This document shows positions 9,778 through 18,138 of a DNA stretch of 64,000 nt, piece by piece. Source of the stretch: an uncultured Christensenella sp. (lineage in GTDB: Bacteria; Bacillota; Clostridia; Christensenellales; Pumilibacteraceae); the NCBI GenBank assembly GCA_949948895.1, contig CATLHE010000010.1, positions 1 through 64,000 on the forward strand, written 5' to 3'. The notes below the pieces were generated by a model, which searched no databases, was not told the origin of the DNA, and saw only the letters and a list, made by a program, of their open reading frames with translations. Positions within the stretch are counted from its first letter, which is position 1. The number at the start of each line of letters is the position of its first letter. Made by a program: the position numbers and the translations under genes.

Positions 9778-10599
9778 ATGAGAAACAAGAGGCTGATAAT
9801 ACTATTATCCGTCGTAGCGGCGCTCGTGCTTGTGATAATCGTGTGCGGCGCGACTTTTCTTGTTCGTCACGTGGAAGCGTACAATTATTACGAGGACTCG
9901 TCCGAGTATGACGAGCGCGTCATTGACGCTTCGGGGATAAAAATGAACAGCTCGATGTTCTTTATCGACGAAACGGCTGTGCAAGAGAAAATAGAAAATA
10001 AATACCCCAATATCGGCGTCGTCAATATCGAGCGCAAGTTCCCCGACAGGGTCTCTATAAATTACGTAGTCTACGACAATCTGTTCCAATACCTGAGCGG
10101 CGATACGTATTATCAGTGTTATTCGTCAGGTAGGATAGGCGGCACGTCCAAAACTCCGCTCGGCGGGTACTTCTTGGTAAGACCGCGCGACGCCGTATCG
10201 AAAACAGTCGGAGCAAAATTCCAGTCTTCAAACGGGTATGACTACAAACTCATAAAACAGTTTACCGACTACCTGCACACGACTGCGCTCGGCGACAAGC
10301 AAATAGTCGAGCGTATAAGCTTCGTCGATCTTACCCGCGACGGATATTTTTACGTCCGCACTGCGGCGGGCTGCTCGATAGAGATACGCGGCACCGGCGA
10401 CGATTTCAAAGGTCTTTTGGACGGCGCTTGGAGCATATTCGTCGATCCCGATCCCGATCTGCCCGTGAGCAAGGCGAGCGGTATCATAAGAGCATACGTC
10501 GATCGCTCCGTATCGGGCGAAAAGAAATACCGTTTCACCTACGATCAGAGCTACGACCAAAACGATTACAAGAAAGACTATCTCGGCGTGAATGACTGA
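9778..10599 (+). CDS. ftsQ: Cell-division protein FtsQ/DivIB
   Basis: A 273-residue bitopic membrane protein. A short basic cytoplasmic start (MRNKR) is followed by one transmembrane helix (residues ~6-30) and then an extracytoplasmic POTRA-like region with the typical IEKxYPxIxxVxIERKFPDRVxI pattern around residues 70-100. FtsQ/DivIB bridges early and late divisome proteins and regulates septal peptidoglycan synthesis. Its position after murA and upstream of ftsA/ftsZ supports the call. ATG 9778 has no ribosome-binding site and sits 7 bases from a perfect -10 box, so translation is probably leaderless. The C-terminal ~70 residues are not distinctive. Confidence 0.88.
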   Translation: MRNKRLIILLSVVAALVLVIIVCGATFLVRHVEAYNYYEDSSEYDERVIDASGIKMNSSMFFIDETAVQEKIENKYPNIGVVNIERKFPDRVSINYVVYDNLFQYLSGDTYYQCYSSGRIGGTSKTPLGGYFLVRPRDAVSKTVGAKFQSSNGYDYKLIKQFTDYLHTTALGDKQIVERISFVDLTRDGYFYVRTAAGCSIEIRGTGDDFKGLLDGAWSIFVDPDPDLPVSKASGIIRAYVDRSVSGEKKYRFTYDQSYDQNDYKKDYLGVND

Positions 10600-10649
10600 C
10601 ACGGTATAACAGGCGTATAGCGCCGACAGAATAATATCTAATATTTTAT

Positions 10650-10686
10650 AGTGCTGTCATATGCGAAATAAGACAGCACTGTTTTA
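10650..10686 (+). terminator. Terminator after ftsQ
   Basis: Perfect 9-base stem AGTGCTGTC / GACAGCACT followed by GTTTTAAT. It insulates ftsQ from the oxidoreductase gene downstream. Confidence 0.9.
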
Positions 10687-10705
10687 ATATATTAAAAAAT
10701 ACCTA

Positions 10706-10734
10706 TTGCTTTTTCCTTTTTAATGTGTTAAAAT
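10706..10734 (+). promoter_or_regulatory. Promoter of the OYE-family oxidoreductase
   Basis: TTGCTT (10706-10711), 17-base spacer, TAAAAT (10729-10734). A strong AGGAGG ribosome-binding site follows at 10749-10754, six bases before the ATG. Confidence 0.75.
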
Positions 10735-10760
10735 AGAAAAAACTCAATAGGAGGAAAAAG

Positions 10761-12812
10761 ATGGATCAAAAATATGAACCGCTGTTTACCCCGTGGAAAA
10801 TACGCGACGTGGAGATCAAAAATCGAATCGTATTGTGTCCCATGGGCGGTACGTCGCTTTTCGGATGGATAGAACCGACGCACTTCGATGAAATAGCCGC
10901 AGACTTTTTCATTGAAAAAGCGAAGAATAACGTCGGACTTATAATACCCGGCATTGCTCCCTTACGTAATTTGCTGGGCGGCGGCTGGATATATAAAAGT
11001 AAATCTACTTTCAAAAAATTGAAAGTTTTCATGGACGAGATTCACAAGTACGGCGCGAAGCTGTTTATTCAGCTTACGGCAGGTTTCGGGCGTTCGTTCG
11101 CAATGACCGACGGAATGGCAGACATGATGCGCAACAAGCTGTTAGGCGCCATATGCAAACCGCTTTTGAATATTTCGAGAATAAGCGCGGCTCCGAGCGC
11201 ATTGCCCAACCGTTGGGCGGAAGACGTAACTTGCCGTGAAATTACCAAAAAAGAAATAAGAGAATTGGTGTATGCATTCGGAGAAACGTCGCGGCTTTGT
11301 AAAGAAGCGGGCGTCGACGGTGTTGAGATACATGCGGTACACGAAGGTTATCTTATCGATCAGTTTACTCTTAAATACATGAATCACCGCACCGACGAGT
11401 ACGGCGGAAGCTTTGAGAATCGTTATAGATTTCCCGTCGAAATTGTTAGGGAAATAAAGAAAAAGTGCGGGGAAGATTATCCGGTTTCGTTGCGGTACTC
11501 TGTTGTGAGCAAGACGAAAGGTTTTTGCAAAGGCGCTGTGCCGGGCGAGGAATACGAAGAAGTCGGGCGAGATATGGAGGAAAGCGAAAAAGCCGCAAAA
11601 TATTTACAGGACGCAGGCTATGATATGCTGAATGCGGATAACGGCACTTACGACGCTTGGTATTGGGCGCATCCGCCTATGTATATGCCGCAAAACTGCA
11701 ACTTGGAAGAGGTATCGCATATTCGCAAGTTCGTGGATATTCCCGTTGTTTGCGCAGGTAGAATGGAGCCCGACGTAGCCGCCGAAGCTATAAAGGCAGG
11801 CAAGATAGACGGAATGGGCGTCGCGCGCCAGTTCTTGACCGACGGCGAATGGGTCACGAAACTCATGGAAGACAGGATAGAGGATATACGACCTTGCATA
11901 TGCTGTCATAACGCTTGCCTCGGCATGCCGCATTACAAAGGTAAGGCAAACGCGGAGGGCATGACGGATGCCAAAAATATGTCGCAGTGCGCGCTTAATC
12001 CGCAGACTATGCGCGGGCATAAATACGATATCAAACCTGCAAAAAAGCCTAAAAATATAGCTGTTATTGGCGGCGGGATCGGCGGGATGGAGACTGCGAG
12101 AGTTGCGGCGCTTCGCGGGCATAAAGTTACGATTTACGAAAAGACAGATCATCTCGGCGGCGTATTCGTCGAAGCCGCGGCTCCGTCGTTCAAAGAGAAG
12201 GACAAGGCTCTTATCGAATGGTATAAGCGTCAGGTGTCAAGCCTCCCGATCGAAATAAAGTTCAATACGGAGATCAAGAACATAAAAGAAATAGACACCG
12301 ATGAAATAGTCGTCGCAACAGGAGCAAAGGCGCGCAAGCTGAATATTCCGGGAATCGAAAACAGCATGGAAGCTATCGAGTATCTTGACGGCAGGGAAAC
12401 GGGTGATACAGTTGTCGTAATAGGCGGCGGTCTTACGGGATGCGAGATAGCGTACGATCTTTTTAATAAAGGCAAGAATCCCATAATAGTAGAAGCCAAA
12501 AACGATCTTATGGCGGTTAAAGGACTGAGCTTTGCGAATTCGTCGTACCTAAGAGATTTCTTCGATCACAAGAAAGTGCCCGTATATCTCGAAAGCACCG
12601 TTACTGAAATTACGCCCGACACTGTGACGATCAAGGCAAAAGACGGTAAAGAGACGAAAGTGTCTGCCGACAGCGTTGTGGTATCGGTCGGATATATTCC
12701 TGCGCCGCTCGCCAAGAAGTCGGGAAAAGTCCATATAGTCGGCGATGCGGAAAGCGTCGGCAATTTGAAAACAGTTATTTGGAAAGCGTATGAAGTAGCC
12801 GAAAAACTGTAA
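10761..12812 (+). CDS. NADH:flavin oxidoreductase, Old Yellow Enzyme / 2,4-dienoyl-CoA reductase (BaiCD/H-like) type
   Basis: The 683-residue protein has the architecture of FadH, trimethylamine dehydrogenase and the bile-acid enzymes BaiCD/BaiH. An N-terminal FMN TIM barrel (~1-370) contains NHRTDEYGGSFENRYRFP and a phosphate-binding CAGRMEPD loop. A 4Fe-4S cluster segment follows, with cysteines around residues 379-386 (CxCCxxxC) and one more before ALNP. A C-terminal FAD/NAD(P) part has two dinucleotide motifs, GGGIGGMETA and GGGLTGCEIA. Such enzymes reduce conjugated C=C bonds in acyl-CoAs, steroids or other enoates; the substrate here cannot be told. It has its own promoter, ribosome-binding site and flanking terminators, and it sits between ftsQ and ftsA, so it is probably an independent insertion into the division cluster. 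Confidence 0.9.
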   Translation: MDQKYEPLFTPWKIRDVEIKNRIVLCPMGGTSLFGWIEPTHFDEIAADFFIEKAKNNVGLIIPGIAPLRNLLGGGWIYKSKSTFKKLKVFMDEIHKYGAKLFIQLTAGFGRSFAMTDGMADMMRNKLLGAICKPLLNISRISAAPSALPNRWAEDVTCREITKKEIRELVYAFGETSRLCKEAGVDGVEIHAVHEGYLIDQFTLKYMNHRTDEYGGSFENRYRFPVEIVREIKKKCGEDYPVSLRYSVVSKTKGFCKGAVPGEEYEEVGRDMEESEKAAKYLQDAGYDMLNADNGTYDAWYWAHPPMYMPQNCNLEEVSHIRKFVDIPVVCAGRMEPDVAAEAIKAGKIDGMGVARQFLTDGEWVTKLMEDRIEDIRPCICCHNACLGMPHYKGKANAEGMTDAKNMSQCALNPQTMRGHKYDIKPAKKPKNIAVIGGGIGGMETARVAALRGHKVTIYEKTDHLGGVFVEAAAPSFKEKDKALIEWYKRQVSSLPIEIKFNTEIKNIKEIDTDEIVVATGAKARKLNIPGIENSMEAIEYLDGRETGDTVVVIGGGLTGCEIAYDLFNKGKNPIIVEAKNDLMAVKGLSFANSSYLRDFFDHKKVPVYLESTVTEITPDTVTIKAKDGKETKVSADSVVVSVGYIPAPLAKKSGKVHIVGDAESVGNLKTVIWKAYEVAEKL

Positions 12813-12836
12813 TTTATCAAATCGACTAAATCTTGA

Positions 12837-12866
12837 GAGAGATAACTTTATTAGTTATCTCTCTTT
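12837..12866 (+). terminator. Terminator after the OYE-family gene
   Basis: Perfect 11-base stem GAGAGATAACT / AGTTATCTCTC with a 5-base loop, then TTT. Confidence 0.85.
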
Positions 12867-12907
12867 GCGCTTTGAGCGGTAAAATTTGAGTATTTTACGG
12901 CAACTAC

Positions 12908-12936
12908 TTGACAAACAAACAGTGCGCGTGTATAAT
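12908..12936 (+). promoter_or_regulatory. Sigma-A promoter of ftsA-ftsZ
   Basis: Perfect TTGACA (12908-12913), 17-base spacer, perfect TATAAT (12931-12936). The leader before the TTG start codon at 13062 is ~120 bases, so this unit has a conventional untranslated region, unlike ftsQ. Confidence 0.9.
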
Positions 12937-13061
12937 CATATCGGTGTGTATTCGTACAGAATAACCGTCGTGCGCATTGTTTTATAACGGTGCTATCGAT
13001 AAAATGAACGGCTCGCGCTCGGCTGTCTAGTCGGTCGATCCGAGGCGGTAAGAGGTTTGTT

Positions 13062-14285
13062 TTGAAGCAGAACGTCGCAATAATCGATTTCGGTACGGGC
13101 AAAATTACCGCACTCATCGGCAGTCGAGGAATTAACAATACTATCAATCTCGACGGTATCGGGGTATGCGATTATGCAGGCTTCGTAGGCGGAAAATGGA
13201 TAGAGCCCGAGGGCTTGGCTTCCGCCGTGGCTCATGCCGTGTCCGCCGCGGGCGTGGGTGTGGGCAGTAACGCCGTCGATAAACTATACGTCGGCGTGCC
13301 GGGCGATTTTTTGCGTTGCGACGTAAACGAAGTGACTTCGGCGTTCGGCAAAAAGCGCAGAGTGACGGAAACGGATTTGGACGACCTCAACGCGCAAGGC
13401 AATCTGTACTTTAACGACGAAGAATATTCGGTCATCAATATTCAACCGATATATTATAAATTGGACGACGACGGCAAGCTAGTCGCGCCCGTCGGGCTGT
13501 ATACGACGCGGCTCAGCGCGTGCATATCGTACATTTCGGCGCAAAAGGAATTTTTGGCTACCGTCGATGCGGCGGTAAAGAGCGCAGGCTTTTCCAAAAC
13601 GGAATTTTTGGCAGCGCCGCTTGCCGAGATACTGTACTTGTTCGACGGGTATAAGCGCGATAAATTCGTCATGTTAGCCGACGTGGGCGCGTACGGCACT
13701 ACGCTCTCTCTCGGTCGCGGCGACGGACTTTGCCGCGTATACAATTTCCCTTGGGGCGGCGAGAACATAACAGCCGCGCTTGCGGACGGGCTCGGCATAG
13801 AACAAGCCGAAGCGGAACGGCTCAAGCATAAAGTAGTATTGACGCTCGACGCGGGGTTCGTGCCCGATTCGGATGACGTGGAAGACGACGACTCGACCGA
13901 AGTCCACATTACCCAAACCGAGTACGTAGTAGAATACAAAACCGAGCGGCATACTTACCCGATAGCGATGACAAACGGCATAGTCGCAGGCGAGATAGAA
14001 AGATTTTGCAAGTACGTCAAAAAAGTATTGGGCATTTGCGATTACGACTACCCCGAGTTTTTGACGCTGTCGCTTACAGGCGGTGGGCTTGTCAAGATGC
14101 GCGGCGCGGTCGAATACGTCAAGGAATGTCTCGGGCGCGACGTCGAGCGTAAGATCCCGACCCAACCGCTCTTGGACAAGCCGCAGCTTGCTTCGGCGCT
14201 CGGAACAATGGATATGGTGCTAAACGGCGAAACGCCTTACCTCGGCTTCGTCGGCAAGATCAAACGACTGTTTACGCGGCGGTAG
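13062..14285 (+). CDS. ftsA: FtsA-like actin-fold cell-division protein
   Basis: A 407-residue actin/Hsp70-fold protein starting with TTG at 13062, preceded by TAAGAGG. Phosphate-1 motif IIDFGTGKITALIG is at residues ~7-20. A variable SHS2-like region follows, and the second ATP-binding segment LADVGAYGTTLSLGRGD is near residue 205. The C-terminus ends LGFVGKIKRLFTRR, a basic amphipathic tail as used by FtsA to anchor to the membrane. FtsA tethers FtsZ filaments to the membrane and recruits later divisome proteins. It lies 32 bases ahead of ftsZ in the same transcription unit. It is divergent from textbook FtsA in the middle, but context makes the assignment strong. Confidence 0.88.
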   Translation: MKQNVAIIDFGTGKITALIGSRGINNTINLDGIGVCDYAGFVGGKWIEPEGLASAVAHAVSAAGVGVGSNAVDKLYVGVPGDFLRCDVNEVTSAFGKKRRVTETDLDDLNAQGNLYFNDEEYSVINIQPIYYKLDDDGKLVAPVGLYTTRLSACISYISAQKEFLATVDAAVKSAGFSKTEFLAAPLAEILYLFDGYKRDKFVMLADVGAYGTTLSLGRGDGLCRVYNFPWGGENITAALADGLGIEQAEAERLKHKVVLTLDAGFVPDSDDVEDDDSTEVHITQTEYVVEYKTERHTYPIAMTNGIVAGEIERFCKYVKKVLGICDYDYPEFLTLSLTGGGLVKMRGAVEYVKECLGRDVERKIPTQPLLDKPQLASALGTMDMVLNGETPYLGFVGKIKRLFTRR

Positions 14286-14317
14286 CGTCGCATAATACAA
14301 CGCATAAGGAGATAGAC

Positions 14318-15562
14318 ATGACAATCGAAGACGCGCGTTCCGGCGATAAGTACGCCGCAGAAACACCCTCGTCGCCCGTTAAGGTCGCCATTATAGGCGT
14401 AGGCGGCGGCGGCAGTAATGCCGTAGACAACATGATCGCCGCAGGCGTGAGGGTCGATACTTTTATGGCGATAAATACCGATAGGCAGGCGCTTAGGCTT
14501 TCCAAAGCCAAGCACCGTATTCAGATCGGTTCCAAAATAACCAAAGGTTTCGGCGCGGGCGCAAACTACGAGGTCGGACAGAAAGCGGCGGAAGAAAGCA
14601 AAGAAATGCTCGCCAATTTCATCAAGGAAAAAGATCTCATATTCATAACCGCAGGTATGGGCGGCGGCACGGGTACCGGCGCCGCGCCCGTGATAGCGCA
14701 GATAGCAAAAGATCTCGGCAAGCTCACGCTCGCTTTCGTCACCACGCCCTTCAAGTTTGAGGGCGAGAAGCGTATGCGCAATGCCGAGATAGGCATATCC
14801 AACCTGCGCAAGCACGTCGATTCAATCATCATAATCCCCAACGAACAGCTCGCGAGCGTCGCAAACGACATGACCACTCAGGACGCGTTCAAGTATGCCG
14901 ACGACGTTTTGCGCCAAGGCGTTCAAGCCATTACCGATCTTATCCTTAACCCCGGCAAGATCAACGTGGACTTTGCCGACCTTCGTACCGTTCTCGAGAA
15001 CGGCGGCGACTCGTTTATGGGTATCGGAAGAGCGAGCGGCGAGAAACGCGCTATCGAGGCGGTAACACGCGCAGTCAATAATCCCGTGCTCAACGTGTCT
15101 ATCGAGGGCGCGACTCAGATAATAGTCAACGTCGAGGGCAAGGACGTAAGAATGAACGAGCTGTACCGCGCAGTCGATCTTGTGCGCGAGATATGCTCGC
15201 CTCAAGCGAATATAATTTTCGGTATGGGTATAGTTCCCGCGCTCGAAGACGAGATACAGATAACCGTTATCGCGACCGGCTTTAATAAAGCCGCAGCAGC
15301 CGCCGCAAACGCCGCGGCGCTCGGTCACGCGCCGACAGTGCCCCCCGCGGAACACCAGTACAGACAGGCTCCCGTAGCGCCGCAACAGTATACCGCGCCC
15401 GTGCAAGAACAGGCGAAACCTCAGCAACCCGTTCAGCAGTCGTTTTTTGCGCCGCCTCAAGCTCAGCCTCAGCAGCCGCCCGCAAGACCCCGAGACCGCG
15501 GCTACGTCAGTCTCGAAGACGATATCGAGGATAATTGGCTCAGACGCTTGAATAATAAATAA
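14318..15562 (+). CDS. ftsZ: Cell-division GTPase FtsZ
   Basis: Tubulin homologue that forms the Z ring. The 414 residues include GVGGGGSNAVDNM near residue 27 and the tubulin signature GMGGGTGTGAAP near residue 113. The T7 synergy region NVDFADLRTVLENGG is near residue 215. A Gln/Pro/Ala-rich linker (~330-390) precedes a short conserved C-terminal peptide ending DNWLRRLNNK, which would bind FtsA. AAGGAG precedes the ATG. It is co-transcribed with ftsA. All GTPase motifs look intact. Confidence 0.98.
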   Translation: MTIEDARSGDKYAAETPSSPVKVAIIGVGGGGSNAVDNMIAAGVRVDTFMAINTDRQALRLSKAKHRIQIGSKITKGFGAGANYEVGQKAAEESKEMLANFIKEKDLIFITAGMGGGTGTGAAPVIAQIAKDLGKLTLAFVTTPFKFEGEKRMRNAEIGISNLRKHVDSIIIIPNEQLASVANDMTTQDAFKYADDVLRQGVQAITDLILNPGKINVDFADLRTVLENGGDSFMGIGRASGEKRAIEAVTRAVNNPVLNVSIEGATQIIVNVEGKDVRMNELYRAVDLVREICSPQANIIFGMGIVPALEDEIQITVIATGFNKAAAAAANAAALGHAPTVPPAEHQYRQAPVAPQQYTAPVQEQAKPQQPVQQSFFAPPQAQPQQPPARPRDRGYVSLEDDIEDNWLRRLNNK

Positions 15563-15567
15563 ATTAC

Positions 15568-16206
15568 ATGAAACCGACGGCTTCTTCATCTTGCAAAGAT
15601 AGTATAACGGTTCAACAAGCGCGTTGTCCCGTATGTGGGAATGAAACGAGGAAAGAGATATTCGATATTTGCGGCGTATGCTTTTGGGAACATGATTTTA
15701 GTCAGGAATCTAATCCGAATGATACAGAGGGTGCAAACAGGTTATCATTAAACAATTACATAAAGCTTTGGCGCAAGTTAAACGATTTAATGCCGAGATA
15801 TATCTCAAAATACGAGATAACAAAAGGAAAAGGGTATGGCGAATGGACATATTCTTGTTTAAGTGTACCCAGAAAATATATCAACGAATTTATTGACGAA
15901 TTAACAGCTCATAATATCCCGATTAACCTGAATTATTATAATATTTGTTTAGAAAAGCATTTGAAAGTATCCGATTTTCACGGTTATCCCTATATCGCCT
16001 CGAAATCGGTAAAAGAAAACAATCTTAAAGCCGTAGAGATAATATTTTCGGAAGATCCGCTGAAAACTTGTGAACAATATAATTTGATACAATTAACTAA
16101 ATTGTTGAAAAAAAGTGAAAATATTAAGCAAGAGTGGGAGCGGTTGACTCCACTCATAGATATAGATATGCAGTGGAGAATCGAAGACCTAGGTGGCACG
16201 ATATAA
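15568..16206 (+). CDS. CPCC-type cysteine-rich domain protein with unknown C-terminal half
   Basis: A 212-residue product starting 5 bases after the ftsZ stop, with no clear ribosome-binding site, so translation may depend on ftsZ. Residues ~19-70 match the small CPCC zinc-ribbon family: cysteines at ~20, 23, 35 and 38, then CFWEHDFSQ, a DTEGAN motif and SLNNYIKLW. These domains are common in Bacillota accessory genes and in polymorphic-toxin immunity-like proteins. The C-terminal ~130 residues are not recognised. The gene is more AT-rich than ftsA/ftsZ and lies next to a broken acetyltransferase gene, both signs of an accessory insertion behind the division operon. Function unknown. Confidence 0.75.
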   Translation: MKPTASSSCKDSITVQQARCPVCGNETRKEIFDICGVCFWEHDFSQESNPNDTEGANRLSLNNYIKLWRKLNDLMPRYISKYEITKGKGYGEWTYSCLSVPRKYINEFIDELTAHNIPINLNYYNICLEKHLKVSDFHGYPYIASKSVKENNLKAVEIIFSEDPLKTCEQYNLIQLTKLLKKSENIKQEWERLTPLIDIDMQWRIEDLGGTI

Positions 16207-16236
16207 TGTGCATATTTGTAGTTTGGGTGTCGATAT

Positions 16237-16274
16237 TTTAAAGCGTAAGTGATTAGTGTCGCTTACGCTTTAAA
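16237..16274. repeat. Perfect 13-base inverted repeat (possible terminator)
   Basis: TTTAAAGCGTAAG (16237-16249) pairs perfectly with CTTACGCTTTAAA (16262-16274) across a 12-base loop, 30 bases after the CPCC gene. A/T pairs at its base could allow it to terminate on either strand, but there is no separate T-run. Confidence 0.65.
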
Positions 16275-16338
16275 GCATAACGCCCGACGGCGCGCGGATT
16301 ATGCTTAACCGTAAACACACTAACATGCAGGAAAGATC

Positions 16339-17093
16339 ATGAGAATAAGAATAGCGGATAAAGGTGATGTCGAATATTTGGCGCGACGCGATAAGCATAT
16401 ATCCGAGCGGGAACTCGATATAAGCGTATCGCTATCGAGTGTATATATCGCCGAAGAAGATTCGCGCTTTATCGGTTGGTTGAGATATAATTTGTTTTGA
16501 GATAATACGCCGTTTTTGAATATGCTTTATATAGAGGAAGAATATCGCGGCAAGGGCTATGGCGGAGCGATTTTGGCGCATTGGGAAAACGAGATGAAAA
16601 CGCTAGGGCATACTTGCGTTATGACTTCCACGCTGTCGACTGAGACGGCTAGGCAGGCGGGACCCGAACCCGTGAGCCGTAGCGGGCTGATTTTGCCCGT
16701 TTCGGCGTCAGACTTCGCTTGTAGTAGCAGCCAAATGCTGCGCGACGCTTTGCATATGTCCTCACCTTAATAGAAGAGACACGCAAAGCGAAACAGCCTG
16801 TGGCTGCGCTCGTCTTCCTTGAACAGAGCTAAAATCAGCTCCGCTACGGCGCTTTGCGGTTTTGGCGGCATAGAAGCAAATAATAGCGGTGAAAGACGCG
16901 ATGGGCGTAGCCCATGTGCTACGTTCGAGCGGCTTTCGCCGCTAGTATGCCGTTTATATCCCGCCAAAACCTCGCGGGTTAGAGCCCCGACTGCCTAAAT
17001 TTTTACGAAAGGTTGGGATATAAGAATATCGGCGGGTTCGAATATTTGGACGAGCCGTATGAAATACTTTTTCAAAAACGTTTATCGGTATAG
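16339..17093 (+). pseudogene. GNAT-family N-acetyltransferase, broken by a nonsense codon and a 348-bp insertion
   Basis: ATG 16339 (AGGA upstream) opens a GNAT frame that hits TGA at 16498-16500 in the context RYNLF-stop-DNTPFLNML; homologous GNATs usually have Trp there, so TGG to TGA is the simplest explanation. The acetyl-CoA loop YRGKGYGGAIL follows in frame, then MTSTLST. The frame is then interrupted by the element at 16650-16997. The expected C-terminus (NFYERLGYKNIGGFEYLDEPYEILF) resumes at ~16998 and ends at TAG 17091-17093. Other genes here use TGA as a normal stop, so recoding is unlikely. Two independent lesions make this a pseudogene. Confidence 0.85.
16650..16997. mobile_element. 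MITE-like non-coding element with 27-bp imperfect terminal inverted repeats
   Basis: The left end 16650-16676 begins TAGGCAG and contains AACCCG. The right end 16971-16997 is its reverse complement with about six mismatches and ends CTGCCTA. The element splits the acetyltransferase gene. No transposase is encoded. The interior is rich in smaller inverted repeats, including GCCGTAGCGG-GCTGATTTT, present near the left end and, as a variant, in the opposite orientation at ~16830-16860. A target duplication cannot be fixed; CTA occurs at the left boundary and at the end of the right repeat. A spurious open frame runs into it from the pseudogene. Confidence 0.8.
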
Positions 17094-17185
17094 AAAAATT
17101 TATATCAATTACTTTAAGCGCGCGGCGTGTTTTATGGCGGTCGCGCTTTTTGCTTTAATAAGCGCGTCGACGTAAATTCCGATTT

Positions 17186-17289
17186 TTGTCGAGCGGTTAT
17201 AAAAGTTACAAAATCGGTGTAAAACGCACAAAAAAGGCGATCTCATTCGACATAAACGGAAAGACAAATAAAAGCGTCGGTGATAAACT
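17186..17289 (+). promoter_or_regulatory. Spo0A-box-containing control region of spoIIGA-sigE
   Basis: Holds a near-consensus Spo0A box TTGTCGAG (17186-17193) and an exact TGTCGAA core on the opposite strand (TTCGACA at 17246-17252). A possible -10 TAAACT (17284-17289) lies 6 bases before the ATG, with only a poor -35 (AAGACA). A poor -35 plus 0A boxes is what is expected for the Spo0A-activated spoIIG promoter known from Bacillus. Assignment by motif only. Confidence 0.6.
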
Positions 17290-17295
17290 TGTCGT

Positions 17296-18138
17296 ATGTA
17301 CATAGAATTTGTGATTGCCGATAATTTTTTGCTTACGTATCTTGCCGCGGTCACGGCGACAAGGCTTTGCCGCAAGCGCGTCAGTATTTGGCGGTGCATG
17401 ACGGCGGCGACGGTAGGTACTGTGGCGGCGGTGTTTTATCCACTACTCACTGTGCCCGCGCCGTGGCTGTTTGCGATAAAAATATCGCTCGGGCTTATTT
17501 TATCGGTAATATTGTTTATCAAGACGCCAAGGTTCTTGCCGTCCTGTCTGTTGTTTTTTTGCGCAACGTTCACGTTCGGCGGGGCGTGCTATGCATTGGG
17601 ACTTGTTATGTATTCGGACATGACGCGCGCGGCGGAGTTTTCCAAGCGGTGTCCGCTTTTTCTCGTGCTCGGCACGTGCGCGATAATGTATTTATCGATA
17701 AGGTATATTTTAAAGCGTACGCGACTGCCGAGAGCGCGCGCTCCGTACGAGTACGGAGCGGAGGTTACGGTGTTTGGAAAAAGCTTGAAGTTTTCGGCGT
17801 TTTTGGATACGGGCAACTGCGTGTACGACGACAAAACGGGATTGCCCGTAGTCATAACCAATGCGGAAAGGTTCACGTCCAAACTCGACGTAGAAAGCGC
17901 GCGGGAGTTTTTGAAAAGCGTGGATAAATTCAGGCGTCTGTCTGTCACGACGCCCGTCGGCACGGCTAGCGCATATTTGATAAAACCGACGCAAATAACG
18001 GTCTATTCGGACAAGCACAAGCATAAAATAGATGCAATGGTAGGGCTTGTTCAAGGCAGGGAATTTTCCGCCGAGCACGAGATGCTTTTGGGTCCGACGG
18101 CGCTTGCCGATTTACCGACCCGCACGGAGGGAGTATGA
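17296..18138 (+). CDS. spoIIGA: Sporulation sigma-E factor-processing peptidase SpoIIGA
   Basis: A 280-residue membrane-embedded aspartic-type protease that cleaves pro-sigma-E in the mother cell. The N-terminal half has about five hydrophobic segments (first at residues ~3-17). The C-terminal protease half has the active-site motif [10 protein letters not shown] with the catalytic Asp at ~171. It overlaps sigE by 4 bases (ATGA), the standard spoIIG arrangement. There is no Shine-Dalgarno at ideal distance; the -10-like TAAACT 6 bases upstream suggests a leaderless transcript. In known systems the peptidase is activated from the forespore by SpoIIR, which is not in this window. Confidence 0.93.
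   Translation: MYIEFVIADNFLLTYLAAVTATRLCRKRVSIWRCMTAATVGTVAAVFYPLLTVPAPWLFAIKISLGLILSVILFIKTPRFLPSCLLFFCATFTFGGACYALGLVMYSDMTRAAEFSKRCPLFLVLGTCAIMYLSIRYILKRTRLPRARAPYEYGAEVTVFGKSLKFSAFLDTGNCVYDDKTGLPVVITNAERFTSKLDVESAREFLKSVDKFRRLSVTTPVGTASAYLIKPTQITVYSDKHKHKIDAMVGLVQGREFSAEHEMLLGPTALADLPTRTEGV

Noticed and set aside
16498-16500. TGA in the GNAT gene as selenocysteine or reassigned tryptophan
   Set aside because: Many genes in the window end at TGA, and Trp is encoded by TGG elsewhere. No SECIS-like hairpin was evident, and the gene is also interrupted by an insertion, so a nonsense mutation is simpler.
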